Source: Macrobrachium rosenbergii
Lineage: Eukaryota > Arthropoda > Malacostraca > Decapoda > Palaemonidae
Direction: 5' to 3'
DNA length: 64,000 nt
Assembly: GCF_040412425.1 (NCBI RefSeq)
Contig: NC_089749.1
Coordinates: 31,429,813 to 31,493,812 of the forward strand
The translations under genes were made by a program, and so were the position numbers. The notes beneath the pieces were generated by a model. The model saw only the letters and a program-made list of their open reading frames with translations, was not told the DNA's origin and made no database searches. This document shows positions 25,317 through 34,813 of this stretch, one piece after another; the stretch's first letter is position 1, and the number at the start of each line of letters is the position of its first letter.

Positions 25317-25530
25317 AAGACATTTTAGCCTTGGCAGGCAACTCTTCTAGGACACTTCGAAGTCAAACCAGCAGGTGGAAGGGACCTTTTAGCCTTGGTA
25401 GGTAACCACTCTAAGAGAAGGTTACGCTGAACACAAACCTAGTTTTCCAACCATGGACTGTGCCATAGCCATGGTGCCGTGGCCTTCCATGGTCTTGTGT
25501 TTGAGTTCCCTTGCTGGAGGGTACAATCAG
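25317..25530. repeat. probable dispersed repeat
   Basis: Contains two near-copies of ACATTTTAGCCTTGGCAGGCAACTCTTCTAGG (about 25320 and 25385). It is followed by a segment with GTGCCATAGCCATGGTGCCG. From memory it resembles a repeat common in decapod transcripts, but this is unverified. Confidence 0.35.
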
Positions 25531-25862
25531 GCATTTTTCCTCTTTTTTGTTCATTTTCATGTTTTTTTCAAAAAGTGTGTAGGACAGGTTGATGAGAAAG
25601 CAAAATTTACTTGGAGTATCTTTTCATTCAAAGCTTTTTATAATTACAAAATCCACCTTGACTGCCCTTCCCCCAGTTGCTGTGGCAAACTTTGCGGGTT
25701 TCATATTTGTTTACAAGGTGGCCCGGCTCCACCTTGTCGACCAGTTGCTTCCGGCCCTTTTTTTTTTTAATGACGTATGGTCAGCTTTATTCATCCTTTC
25801 ACTGAAATTGCTGTAAATAACGTGAATATTGTTGTTAATTTTATTGTTTGTTGTTCTGTTGA

Positions 25863-25976
25863 TTTTTACAATGTTGCTGTTGTTATGAGTCTATTAGTTT
25901 TGCTTCTTATTTTATATTGTTAATTTTCATTCTTTTGGGAAACATTGAGCAGAACCCTGGCCCTGCTACTCATTAC
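25863..25976 (+). pseudogene. LINE N-terminal scrap with 2A-like motif
   Basis: A 37-codon open frame of hydrophobic residues ends in ILLGNIEQNPGPATHY. The NxExNPGP core matches the 2A-like ribosome-skipping consensus DxExNPGP, with the leading Asp replaced by Asn. Such motifs occur at the N-termini of several metazoan non-LTR retrotransposons. It lies upstream of, and in the same orientation as, the CR1/L2-like LINE that is recognisable from 27100, so it may be that LINE's start. Confidence 0.4.
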
Positions 25977-26120
25977 TATAAAAAAAATTGCAGCGTTACT
26001 CAAATATTTAAGACTTAAGGTCAAATTTTCTTGATCTCCAGAGTTGTGCTCACAACTACATGTAATGATATATGAATAACGTAAATATAACAGAGAAAAG
26101 AACTGAGAAGAGAACCAGTG

Positions 26121-27099
<979 letters not shown>

Positions 27100-28231
27100 T
27101 ATCGTTGTTACACCCTACGTGTGCAAGGTATGACTGTATATACTACATTGGGACAACCTATTTTTCGTCAGAAAAACTTGGAGTGTAGTTGCCATGAAAT
27201 TCTTTATTTTAAGATTTTCACTAAGTTCTATAATGTTTATGTATTTGCTGTTTACTGCAATCCAAATATTGACCATTTTGTAAATGACTGACACTTGGAG
27301 AAGATTGAGATGGCCCAGTCAAAGGATTCAAAAGCTTCATTCGTTATTTGTGGAGACTGCAGTGGTAAAAACAGAGCAAATGACTTAATTCAAATTCCAC
27401 AGATCAACATGGCCGGTCTGCTCTTGAGTTCTGTGTACCCTCTGATTCTGTCCAGCTAATTGAGGAACACACACCTATTTCTGGTAATAAATGAGACCTC
27501 ATATTCATAGATGTTCCAATTATCGTCAAGTCCAAGGACTTCCGACCATGTGCCATTGAGATGGACATATCTGTCTGTCAGTGCCACCAATGAAAAACGG
27601 TCTGGCTGATATCTAGAGCCAATTTTGATTGTATTATTGAAGTTGTCAGGCACCTAATATTTCAAGTGCTATGTCACACCCAGAGCCCAAGAAGAGGTTA
27701 AATGAAAAGCTGATGGCTATTTTAGTAAGGTATGTCCCCAGAAAGGTCATTAAATCAGGACAAATGACCAGCCATGGTTTGATGATACATATAGACGAGC
27801 TTACCATGACACAGACGAAATTCAACACATGGAGATGAAATCGTTCACATGAAAATTATACCAGTTTTGTTGATTCTCGCTGTGTTGCAAATATTTATCT
27901 TATAGCTGAGAGAAATTACAATAATTCCTTAATGAGGAAACTTTGGGGAATTACACAGCTTCATCTTTGGTAGGCCGAATTGGTGTCTTCTGTCTTCCAT
28001 TCCAGCATTATTAACAGGAGATAGTAGATTGGTTACTGGCTCTAAGGAAAAAGCTGAACTGCTTCATCGAGCTTTTGAAGCTAAACAATCAGCGGAGAAT
28101 GTCCCTTTCCATGATACTTGTCATCCTGAAGTTATTCTTACAAAATTTGCATTTTGCCCTAGGGATGTTAAGAAACTTCTTGATAATCTTGACAACTGGG
28201 GTGAAGAAGATCCTAATGGTTTCTTACCTTT
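27100..28231 (+). pseudogene. CR1/L2-like LINE, endonuclease to RT linker (5' part)
   Basis: In shifting frames it reads as an AP-type endonuclease. GMTVYTTLGQPIF and NVYVFAVYCNPN are followed by ASFVICGDCSGKN, where GDFN is usual, and then by a DLIFIDVP segment. A linker follows, containing KEKAELLHRAFEAKQSAENV and the open 28029-28240 frame with FAFCPRDVKKLLDNLDNWG. Many stops make it inactive. The frame is cut at 28231 by the Merlin insertion and resumes at 29726. Confidence 0.8.
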
Positions 28232-28239
28232 GTTTTTTT
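28232..28239 (+). repeat. 8-bp target-site duplication, left
   Basis: GTTTTTTT directly precedes the Merlin terminal repeat and recurs at 29718-29725. Being T-rich it is weaker evidence than a complex duplication, but its length matches Merlin elements (8-9 bp). Confidence 0.8.
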
Positions 28240-28266
28240 GGATCACCTGTAGAATTGTCACCCCAA
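28240..28266 (+). repeat. Merlin left terminal inverted repeat
   Basis: A 27-bp exact reverse complement of 29691-29717. Confidence 0.96.
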
Positions 28267-28274
28267 AGTCCTTC

Positions 28275-28356
28275 AGGGTGACGATTCTACAGGTGGAATC
28301 CCCTGGGGTGACAATTCTACAGGTGGGAGATTCTGGGGTGAGGATTCTACAGGTGG
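28275..28356 (+). repeat. Merlin left subterminal repeats (3 copies)
   Basis: Three tandem copies of GGGTGACGATTCTACAGGTGG-type sequence at a period of about 28-30 bp. They lie in the opposite orientation to the adjacent left terminal repeat. Likely extra transposase-binding sites. Confidence 0.85.
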
Positions 28357-28369
28357 TAGTTGTTCTCAG

Positions 28370-28590
28370 CTACATTTGAATTACCACATTGGTATAATCC
28401 AAATTGAGTACTTTTAAATTACCACTTTGGCGTAATCACTATTCAATACCCCCAAATTCTTTCCCTCCTGTTCTTAACAACCTTTAAATCTCTACAAATG
28501 GGAGTTGTTCTCAACTACGTTTAAATTAGCAATACTTTTAAATTGCCACTTTGGTGTAATCACTATTTAATACCTCTAAATACAGCAAAA
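28370..28590 (+). repeat. internal duplication in Merlin 5' region
   Basis: The segment GTTGTTCTCAGCTACATTTG...ACCACTTTGGCGTAATCACTA recurs with small changes about 130 bp later (GTTGTTCTCAACTACGTTT...GCCACTTTGGTGTAATCACTA). It lies between the subterminal repeats and the transposase, where a promoter or a first exon could sit. Confidence 0.75.
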
Positions 28591-28603
28591 GAGGCTTTTA
28601 TAG

Positions 28604-29416
28604 ACTGAAGTTAAGTGCGATTCCTGTAATAATTGGATGAATTGGACCAAATACTCCAGATCCAAGGATGGATATATATGGAAATGCCAATCCAAGAACT
28701 GCCCGAAATACAAATCAAGCAAGTCAATAAGAATAAGTTCTTTTTTTGCACGATCTAAGATTTCGCTTCAAAAGTGGGTTCATGTTATGTACCTTTGGAG
28801 CGAGCGGATTGGAGAAACCGCAGAAGGCCGTCAAGTTAACATCGGCGGGAAAACGATGATTGATTACTATAGCTTTTTCAGGGAGATTTGCAGTGTGTAC
28901 TTTGAGACAAATTCAATTCAACTTGGGGGATCTGGCATCACTGTGGAAATTGATGAATCATGTTTCTCACATAAACCGAAACACCATCGTGGACGTGCAC
29001 CACACACTCCGATTTGGGTTTTCGGCATCGTTGATACAAGCACAAGCCCTGCAATTGGCTACATGGAAATAGTTGAGAAAAGAGATACTGCCACCCTTCT
29101 TCCGATAATACTCAGAGTTGTTCGCCAAGGATCTGTCATTCACAGCGATGAATGGAAAGCCTACCGCAATATCCAAGGTCTTGGATACACCCATAGAACT
29201 GTAAATCATTCAGTCAACTTTGTCGATTCAGTACCGGGGTGCACACAGACGATTGAATCTTATTGGAACAAACACAAGAGTTACATAAAGACAATGCGTG
29301 GCTGCAAACGAAGTTTCTTAAATTCATACCTTCAGGAATTCATGTGGCATGAACGTTTTGCTGATAATGCTTTTGTAAATTTGTGTGAGCACATTGCTGT
29401 TCAATATCCATTATAA
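28604..29416 (+). CDS. Merlin transposase (ISXO2/IS1016-like DDE)
   Basis: The frame is open from 28604 (just after TAG 28601-28603) to the stop at 29414-29416. The first ATG is at 28637 and gives 259 residues. Counting from that ATG, the catalytic triad is D106 in VEIDESCF, D171 in VIHSDEWKAY and E207 in GCTQTIESYW. The D-to-E spacing of 36 fits Merlin. KHHRGRAPHTPIWVFGIVD is the conserved segment after the first Asp. A zinc-ribbon pair lies at the N-terminus: CDSC (codons at 28616 and 28625) upstream of the ATG and C-X4-C (KCQSKNCP) after it. The true start may therefore be upstream, in an exon joined at ATAG 28600-28603. It would cut and paste the element via its terminal repeats. Confidence 0.92.
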   Translation, partial: TEVKCDSCNNWMNWTKYSRSKDGYIWKCQSKNCPKYKSSKSIRISSFFARSKISLQKWVHVMYLWSERIGETAEGRQVNIGGKTMIDYYSFFREICSVYFETNSIQLGGSGITVEIDESCFSHKPKHHRGRAPHTPIWVFGIVDTSTSPAIGYMEIVEKRDTATLLPIILRVVRQGSVIHSDEWKAYRNIQGLGYTHRTVNHSVNFVDSVPGCTQTIESYWNKHKSYIKTMRGCKRSFLNSYLQEFMWHERFADNAFVNLCEHIAVQYPL

Positions 29417-29601
29417 AATGTATGTTAAACTCATGTACTGCTTTTATATTTTTTGTAAATTTTCTAACATATTAATTGGTCATTATTTCTGTACCATGTA
29501 ACATATTAATTGGTCATTACTCTTTTTAGCAATACCTAAATAAATTCCTTTAAATTTTGCATATTTATTTTTGTACACATTATGTAGAAGGTAGCGATAA
29601 C

Positions 29602-29690
29602 CTGGGGTGATGACTCTACAGGTGGGAGTTTCTGGGGTGACAGTTCTACAGGTGGGTGTTTCTGGGGTGACGAGTCTACAGGTGGAGACG
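29602..29690 (+). repeat. Merlin right subterminal repeats (3 copies)
   Basis: Three tandem copies of CTGGGGTGACAGTTCTACAG-type sequence at a period of 29-30 bp. They run into the terminal copy in the same orientation as that copy. Confidence 0.88.
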
Positions 29691-29717
29691 TTGGGGTGAC
29701 AATTCTACAGGTGATCC
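29691..29717 (+). repeat. Merlin right terminal inverted repeat
   Basis: 27 bp ending ATTCTACAGGTGATCC, identical to the reverse complement of the left end. Confidence 0.96.
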
Positions 29718-29725
29718 GTTTTTTT
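29718..29725 (+). repeat. 8-bp target-site duplication, right
   Basis: GTTTTTTT, matching 28232-28239. It sits in a slightly longer T run. Confidence 0.8.
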
Positions 29726-30000
29726 TTATAAAGGTTTCTAGTGTGTTGTCTCCGCAACACACTAGTTAGTAGATTCTGTAGATTTTTAGGTTGACGTAGT
29801 ATCTTTGTGGATGAGAACAAGCTTAGTAATACAGTGCCTGTTCCAAAGAGTGGCATGTCTGCAGGTTGCTGTAACTACAGGTCAATTACTGTTCTCCTTG
29901 TGCTCTCCAAAGTTGCAGAACAACTTATTTTTGAGGTGAAACTTACCCTCTATCATTTGCTTTATCTACGACTACTTAACAAACCCTCCCAATAGTTTAT
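29726..30000 (+). pseudogene. CR1/L2-like LINE, RT start (3' part)
   Basis: Resumes the LINE interrupted by Merlin. The frame at 29807-29995 encodes NTVPVPKSGMSAGCCNYRSI followed by VLLVLSKVAEQLIF, the finger region of a LINE reverse transcriptase. The catalytic FADD box and the 3' end are missing. Confidence 0.8.
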
Positions 30001-30752
30001 CCCACTCTTTAGAGGGTGGGGTTAGACAGCGACGGCTTTGGGCATCATTCTTCTCTTGTTGATGAAACCGGTGGTGGGTTGTGTAGATAAGGGCTCTGAA
30101 ATTTGGGTTTGTTTTTCATGGTTAACGAATTGAATTGTATATATTTTGGTTTGTATTTGTCAGTATGGATTCTTCTTAATCTTCCCTATCGGAATCTATT
30201 ATGTTTTGTTGTTATTGATTAAGCTGGCCTAATGCCAGCACGGGCTCGTGCTCATAGAGAAGCCCGTAAGTAATTTTTTGATGTGCAGGTGAAATTAAGG
30301 ATATGACGGTGATTACTTTGTGTGATTTATGGGCGTGCCAGTGAAATGGTGTGAAATGTAAGGTTAACAGGCGAGGTTATAAACCTCTTTGAGCCGTAAG
30401 GCATCCTTCAGTTGGAGAGAAAGAGCGATAGTAGCAAGTCCTGGCAAGTGTTAGATAGCAGTAAAGAAAATGAAATATTTATCGCGGAGAAAAATTGGAA
30501 AAAAGAAAATCTATTGAGATTCAATACCATATTTAACTTACTTTGAAAAACGGAAAGAGCATCGATCTTTTAGTGGTAGGGATCGATGGAGGAAAATGAA
30601 GAATTTGAAGCTTTAGAGAAAGCAACACAAATAGAAGTAATAGCTTTAGCCTTAAATGGTAGTTTGAGCGATAGTTGAAAAGTTTCGGTCGTTAGACGCG
30701 AGGGGGAGATAGGAATTAGTTGCCAATCAATGGATTGACTACTCCGTTGCGA
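30001..30752. other. unassigned, with a short two-hairpin relic
   Basis: 30218-30269 (AAGCTGGCCTAATGCCAGCA followed by CGGGCTCGTGCT...AGCCCGTAA) is a diverged copy of the 65-bp insert at 31465-31529. The rest shows no recognised feature. Confidence 0.5.
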
Positions 30753-31076
30753 TCAGAGATCGTAACGGAGTTGCTGTCTGAGGAAATCGTCGGGGATGAA
30801 AATGCCATATTGTTTGTGGATTTCTTTGAGATAACCATTTAAAAATGTCCAGTCATTTTTAGGGTTGCATCCCAATTTATGTCTCAGAGTGAAAGCGGTT
30901 TTGGTTAGGATGTCAAAGAGGCTTGTTGTTAAAAGCAACTTTGGTGTTTGTTCTTCCGGGTTGCCAAGCGATTCGATTTTGGGGTGTGGAGTGGGTTGAC
31001 GAGGAAGGGGAGAGGTTTGAGTCGACTGAGGAGTTGCACAGTGATGGGAAAACCCAAATACATGATCAAAAGTCTA
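30753..31076 (-). pseudogene. unidentified coding-like fragment
   Basis: About 108 codons are open on the minus strand with no ATG near the start. The first third is Pro/Ser/Thr-rich. The rest is a balanced, protein-like sequence (DILTKTAFTLRHKLGCNPKN...). It looks like a piece of a retroelement ORF1, but I do not recognise the family. The adjacent SINE begins at 31125. Confidence 0.3.
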
Positions 31077-31124
31077 TGGTGGAAAGAAGACGATTTCATA
31101 ATAGGCTCGTCAGTGCAACTGTGA

Positions 31125-31400
31125 AAAGTATACCTTAGTTTTACCAGACCACTGAGCTGATTAACAGCTCTCCTAGGGCTGGCCCAAAGGATTAGACTTA
31201 TTTTACATGACTAAGAACCAACTGGTTACTTAGCAACGGGACCTACAGCTTATTGTGGAATCCGAACCACATTATAGCGAGAAATGAATTTTTATCATCA
31301 GAAATAAATTCTTCTTAATTCTTCATCAGCCAGCCGGAGACTTGAACTCGGCCTACCGAGTGCTAGGCCACAGCTCTACCGACTCACCCAACGAAGAGCT
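31125..31400 (-). mobile_element. tRNA-derived SINE (copy 2)
   Basis: Same family and orientation as 4946-5214. The B-box-like region near 31340-31352 reads GAGTTCAAGTCTCC on the minus strand. It is flanked by exact 13-bp duplications, AGTGCAACTGTGA, at 31112-31124 and 31401-31413. The right duplication overlaps the end of a solo LTR, so the SINE integrated at the LTR's edge after the LTR was already there. Confidence 0.93.
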
Positions 31401-31408
31401 AGTGCAAC

Positions 31409-31837
31409 TGTGAGAGAGGTGCAAAATAATGAGCAGGAAAACAAGTACTGCTGGTTTATTGATGTTGTTGCTTTAGATTTAGCTGGCCTTGTGCCAGCAC
31501 GGGGCTCTTGCTCCTCGAGCAGCCCGTAAGGTTTATTGATGAAGCGACCCGCTTATAAAGCGGCGTGCGGACATCTGTGTATACGCAGAGACTGCGAATA
31601 CAAAAATTTACAAGCGACCTGAGGTCAAACTATTTCTCTACACAAAACAGGACAGGTACATATAGAAAACATGATGATTAACAATAGCTGGTTGGACATA
31701 AAAATACTCTGACACATATACTATGTACAAGGGCAAATGATAATAAGATTGTGTACGTGTGACCTTAGGTCGCCTGTGAAGGCACCGCAGAAAATGGGAT
31801 GTTCATCATAGAGAACCCGTTGAGCGGGGATTTTACA
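31409..31837 (-). mobile_element. solo LTR of a Mag-type element
   Basis: On the minus strand it begins TGTAAAATCCCCGCTCAAC and ends CTCTCACA. It is collinear with, but diverged from, the LTRs at 15970 and 20573. Four-base duplications CAAC (31405-31408 and 31838-31841) flank it. No internal coding sequence is present, so it arose by LTR-LTR recombination. A small insert at 31465-31529 interrupts it. Confidence 0.9.
31465..31529 (-). mobile_element. 65-bp two-hairpin insertion inside the solo LTR
   Basis: Flanked by an exact 12-bp duplication GGTTTATTGATG (31453-31464 and 31530-31541). Removing the insert and one duplicate restores collinearity with the other LTRs. On the minus strand it reads TTACGGGCTGCTCGAGG...AGCCCCGT (first hairpin), then GCTGGCACAAGGCCAGC (second hairpin), then TAAATCTAAAGCAACAA. 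It is probably the extreme 3' tail of a LINE or a very short SINE; a related copy is at 30218-30269. Confidence 0.85.
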
Positions 31838-31841
31838 CAAC

Positions 31842-32094
31842 CTACCACTTTTGCATTTTTTTTTTATTAATAAGTGATCAAATAATTGTTTTTTCACACA
31901 CATACGAAAGTATATTTTCTAAACAAACTGAGGGGATTTAACAATGTGCCTTAGTATATTTCATTGTTAATGAGAAGAGGGTGCATTTAATAGGAAATAT
32001 AATAATGAAATAAGATTGTTAACCAAAATATTTAATATACATTTCAATATGTGGACTACATATTGTAAAAGCATATTCCTTAACAATAATGACA
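31842..32094. other. unassigned AT-rich DNA
   Basis: No supported feature. Confidence 0.4.
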
Positions 32095-32375
32095 ACAAGT
32101 AAAAAGATAACAAATAAAATTAGCATATATAGGTGACAAATTACCAATTACATATGTTTTATACATACTTTTAAGACAACAAATAAAAAGATAACAAATA
32201 AAATTAGCATATATAGATAAAAAAATTACCAAATACATATGCTTTATACATACTTTTAAAGATAAAAATAACACATAAACATAACAAATAAAGGAGACAA
32301 ATTACCAGCTGCATAAGTATTATATGAAATTTTGAAAATAAAGATAACTAATGATGACATATTACCATCTACATA
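32095..32375. repeat. ~85-bp AT-rich tandem repeat
   Basis: Two clear copies (starting near 32101 and 32186) of AAAAGATAACAAATAAAATT...ACATATG.TTTATACATACTTTTAA, and a third more diverged copy to about 32375. Confidence 0.75.
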
Positions 32376-32623
32376 CTTTCAATTTACTAAAGTATATCTT
32401 CATGAAACATACATGCACACACTCACTATTATCATACTCATACATACCAACAATACCGTGTATACAATCGCATACACATCTAAACACGCACATGCCCAAC
32501 ATGTTTAAATTTCAGCTGGCTTTAATAGATCTACGACATCTGGGGGAAGGTGGCCGTGATTTCGGTTTTTCTTATGCTTCCTTTGACCTGTTATAACCAG
32601 ATCAGAATGAACAAGGAGCCAGT
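32376..32623. other. unassigned
   Basis: CATACAC-rich sequence without a recognised gene. Confidence 0.35.
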
Positions 32624-34585
32624 TTAGAAGGTCACTGTTTGATCTTGATCTAGAGGTCTTGTGAGTATGTTTGATCTTGATCTAGAGGTCTTGTGAGTAT
32701 GCCACTGCCTTACATTTCTCAGTTTTTTGTGAGTTGCTCCCATTTCCTCTTCTGAAGCTGCATGGCCTACGGGAACACAATTCCTCAATGATCTGGGCAC
32801 CATGCATGCGCATCTTGTGGAGTGAAACTGGCATGTAGAACCAAGGATATAGATCCACAAATAGTTTTGCTGTCATTTTAGCATACTCATTGTATTTGGT
32901 CGAGTTGATATCATGGCCAGAATTCAATGCTCTTAAAAGTACTGAAATGCGGTAAGTAAGGTCAGAGCTAACTCCAGTTATATTTGATACGACTTGTGGG
33001 TTTGCAAAAAACTTCCACGCTGTATTACCATTGTTGGTAGTACCTGCTCCTTGAGCAGGCACATCTACATTTAATCCCATTTCCTTCTTCAATTCTCTTT
33101 GAATTCTCTTTTGTTCTTCTTTTACTTTTACAGTCTTTTGTTTCTCTGGTCCTTTGGCCATCCATGATTTAAGCTTCATTCTTTAAGCTAGATGAAGTAT
33201 GCACTCCATCACGTTTATAAGAAGATGGAGAGGAGTAAGGCCATATGTCAGAGCTTGCCTGTCAACACTTTTTTTTTTCAAGTTGGTCCAAGTCATTCAT
33301 GGATGACCGATTAGTGCGTGGAATGCAAATATAGCATGATGCGGCTGATGGGGTGTGTGTCAATGCTTGACATACTTTTCCATCTACCATTGTTATGATT
33401 AATTTATGATGGACTTGAATGTTGTCTGTCACTGTTGGATATAGCTGATGAACTGCTTCCTGAAAGGCTTCTACTTTTTTTCGAACTACATCTGCTGTTT
33501 CTTTGATAAAAATAAGTTTTAATGGTCTGCAAAAAGCAGTTGATGACGGAGGTGGATTTTGCCATAGAATGGTATTTGTTTTCTTGTCTGAAAGACGAAT
33601 AGGGCATATGAATGAAGAAAGTAGAGACGTTTCACATACCTCTTTATGCAATTCATCATCATATTTGAAAGAAAATAAAGATTGGCTAGAGCTACCATCA
33701 ATACCATACTTAGTAAGTAACGCCAAATCAAGTGAATCTTGGGTGAGGCTTTGTTTAAAAAATTGCAAGGCAACTTCCTGTGCAGTCAAAAGTCGGTTTG
33801 CTGTACGATTTAACAAATTCTGTAAGGGGTTTTCTGCTTTAAACTCCTCAATTAAAATTCCATTGGGGTAGCAATTTTTCTTCTCTTCTAACACTTTGTC
33901 ATATGATGGGTACATGTGACAATTTTTCTGTAGATGAGCTTCTGGCAGAAACACATACCTATCTATACTAAGGTCGGTTTTAATATTGATGTTTAATACT
34001 TCTGGTGGTGAAAATGAAGTCTCTGATTCTTTTTCCACATTCTTTAGCACTTCATTGACTTTTGATGTTGAGGTACTAGCTACTGCAAACAGTTTTGCCA
34101 TTTTATTTTTACCCTCCTTCCTGAGTTTCATCTGTGTGGCATATTTTAATTCTTCGGATGAGCTGTTGTCCTGCAACCTTTTTGTTTTTCGTCTTTTTGA
34201 ACATTCACTAGCTAAATCGAAGGGGGATACAGGTCTTCCCATCTCAGGTGATGCAGTATTTTGTCTCTCTTTGTCTATTTGTTTCTTTTTGCTGTTTTCA
34301 CATTCTTGTTCATTCAACTGTTCTAAATTAACATTGCCACTTAACCAGTTTTTGTTTTTCTTGAAAAATATTCCATGAACCCGACAATGAACCCGACAAC
34401 AATCTGCCCACAACCTTTTGGTAAATTGGCCCTTTAAATATTTTATTTCCTGTTGACTCAAAGTCTTTGAGCTACATTCAGCCTTTACCGTTTCTATAAA
34501 TACTTCTTCTGCTGGCCTGCAGCTGCCCTATGCTTCAAAAACATGCGGAAAAAATCCTTCCTTGAAATCATCTTCGACATGGACT
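32624..34585 (-). pseudogene. RAG1/Transib-like protein gene, broken
   Basis: Two long minus-strand frames (34461-33262 and 33179-32682) are one protein split by damage. Features that I align with the RAG1 core are, in order: GIDGSSSQSLFSF (RAG1 has a DGMGD-type first catalytic Asp); WQNPPPSSTAFCRPLKLIFI; MVDGKVCQAL...SCYIC; a second segment with YPWFYMPVSLHKMRMHGAQI; and, after a frameshift, ASEEEMGATHK, which aligns with RAG1 ASEGNESGNK. Lesions are a frameshift near the N-terminus, a frameshift in a 10-A run (33269-33278), a TAA at 33183-33185 and a 32-bp duplication near the C-terminus. The family is inferred by eye. The alternative is an unnamed arthropod transposon-derived family. Confidence 0.55.
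32637..32700. repeat. exact 32-bp tandem duplication
   Basis: GTTTGATCTTGATCTAGAGG... at 32637-32668 is repeated exactly at 32669-32700. It lies in the C-terminal coding part of the RAG1-like gene, and because 32 is not a multiple of 3 it shifts the frame. Confidence 0.95.
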
Positions 34586-34813
34586 CTGCAAGTTAAAAGA
34601 AAACCCTAATTTTAAAAAGTCTCTCTTTCCAAACATTTTCCCTGAAATTTCTTAATGTAAAGGGGTAACTTATAAAATTCACATGCAAAAATCATGTCTT
34701 AGGTGTAATAAGTGTAGTTTTTTTAGGATTTTCACATAAACACGTCCACAAAACTAATGATCACTATTGTAATTCATATGAAACCACTTTTGTAAGAAAT
34801 AAAACATAATTAC
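34586..34813 (-). other. candidate intron of the RAG1-like gene
   Basis: On the minus strand the 228-nt interval starts GTAATT and ends TTTTCTTTTAACTTGCAG, a strong pyrimidine tract and acceptor. Frame matching at the junction is imperfect unless a nearby AG is used, so this remains a proposal. Confidence 0.45.

Larger units (their letters stand above)
28240..29717 (+). mobile_element. Merlin-superfamily DNA transposon, complete
   Basis: A 1,478-bp element bounded by perfect 27-bp terminal inverted repeats (outer sequence GGATCACCTGTAGAATTG...). It is flanked by GTTTTTTT duplications and carries one uninterrupted transposase. LINE coding sequence continues on both sides, so the boundaries are defined independently of the repeats. 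Intact TIRs and an open transposase suggest a fairly young insertion. Subterminal repeats related to the TIR are present at both ends. Confidence 0.93.

Noticed and set aside
28637..29416. Bacterial contamination (the transposase resembles bacterial IS families)
   Set aside because: It sits inside a eukaryotic LINE with matching target duplications, and Merlin elements are the known animal relatives.
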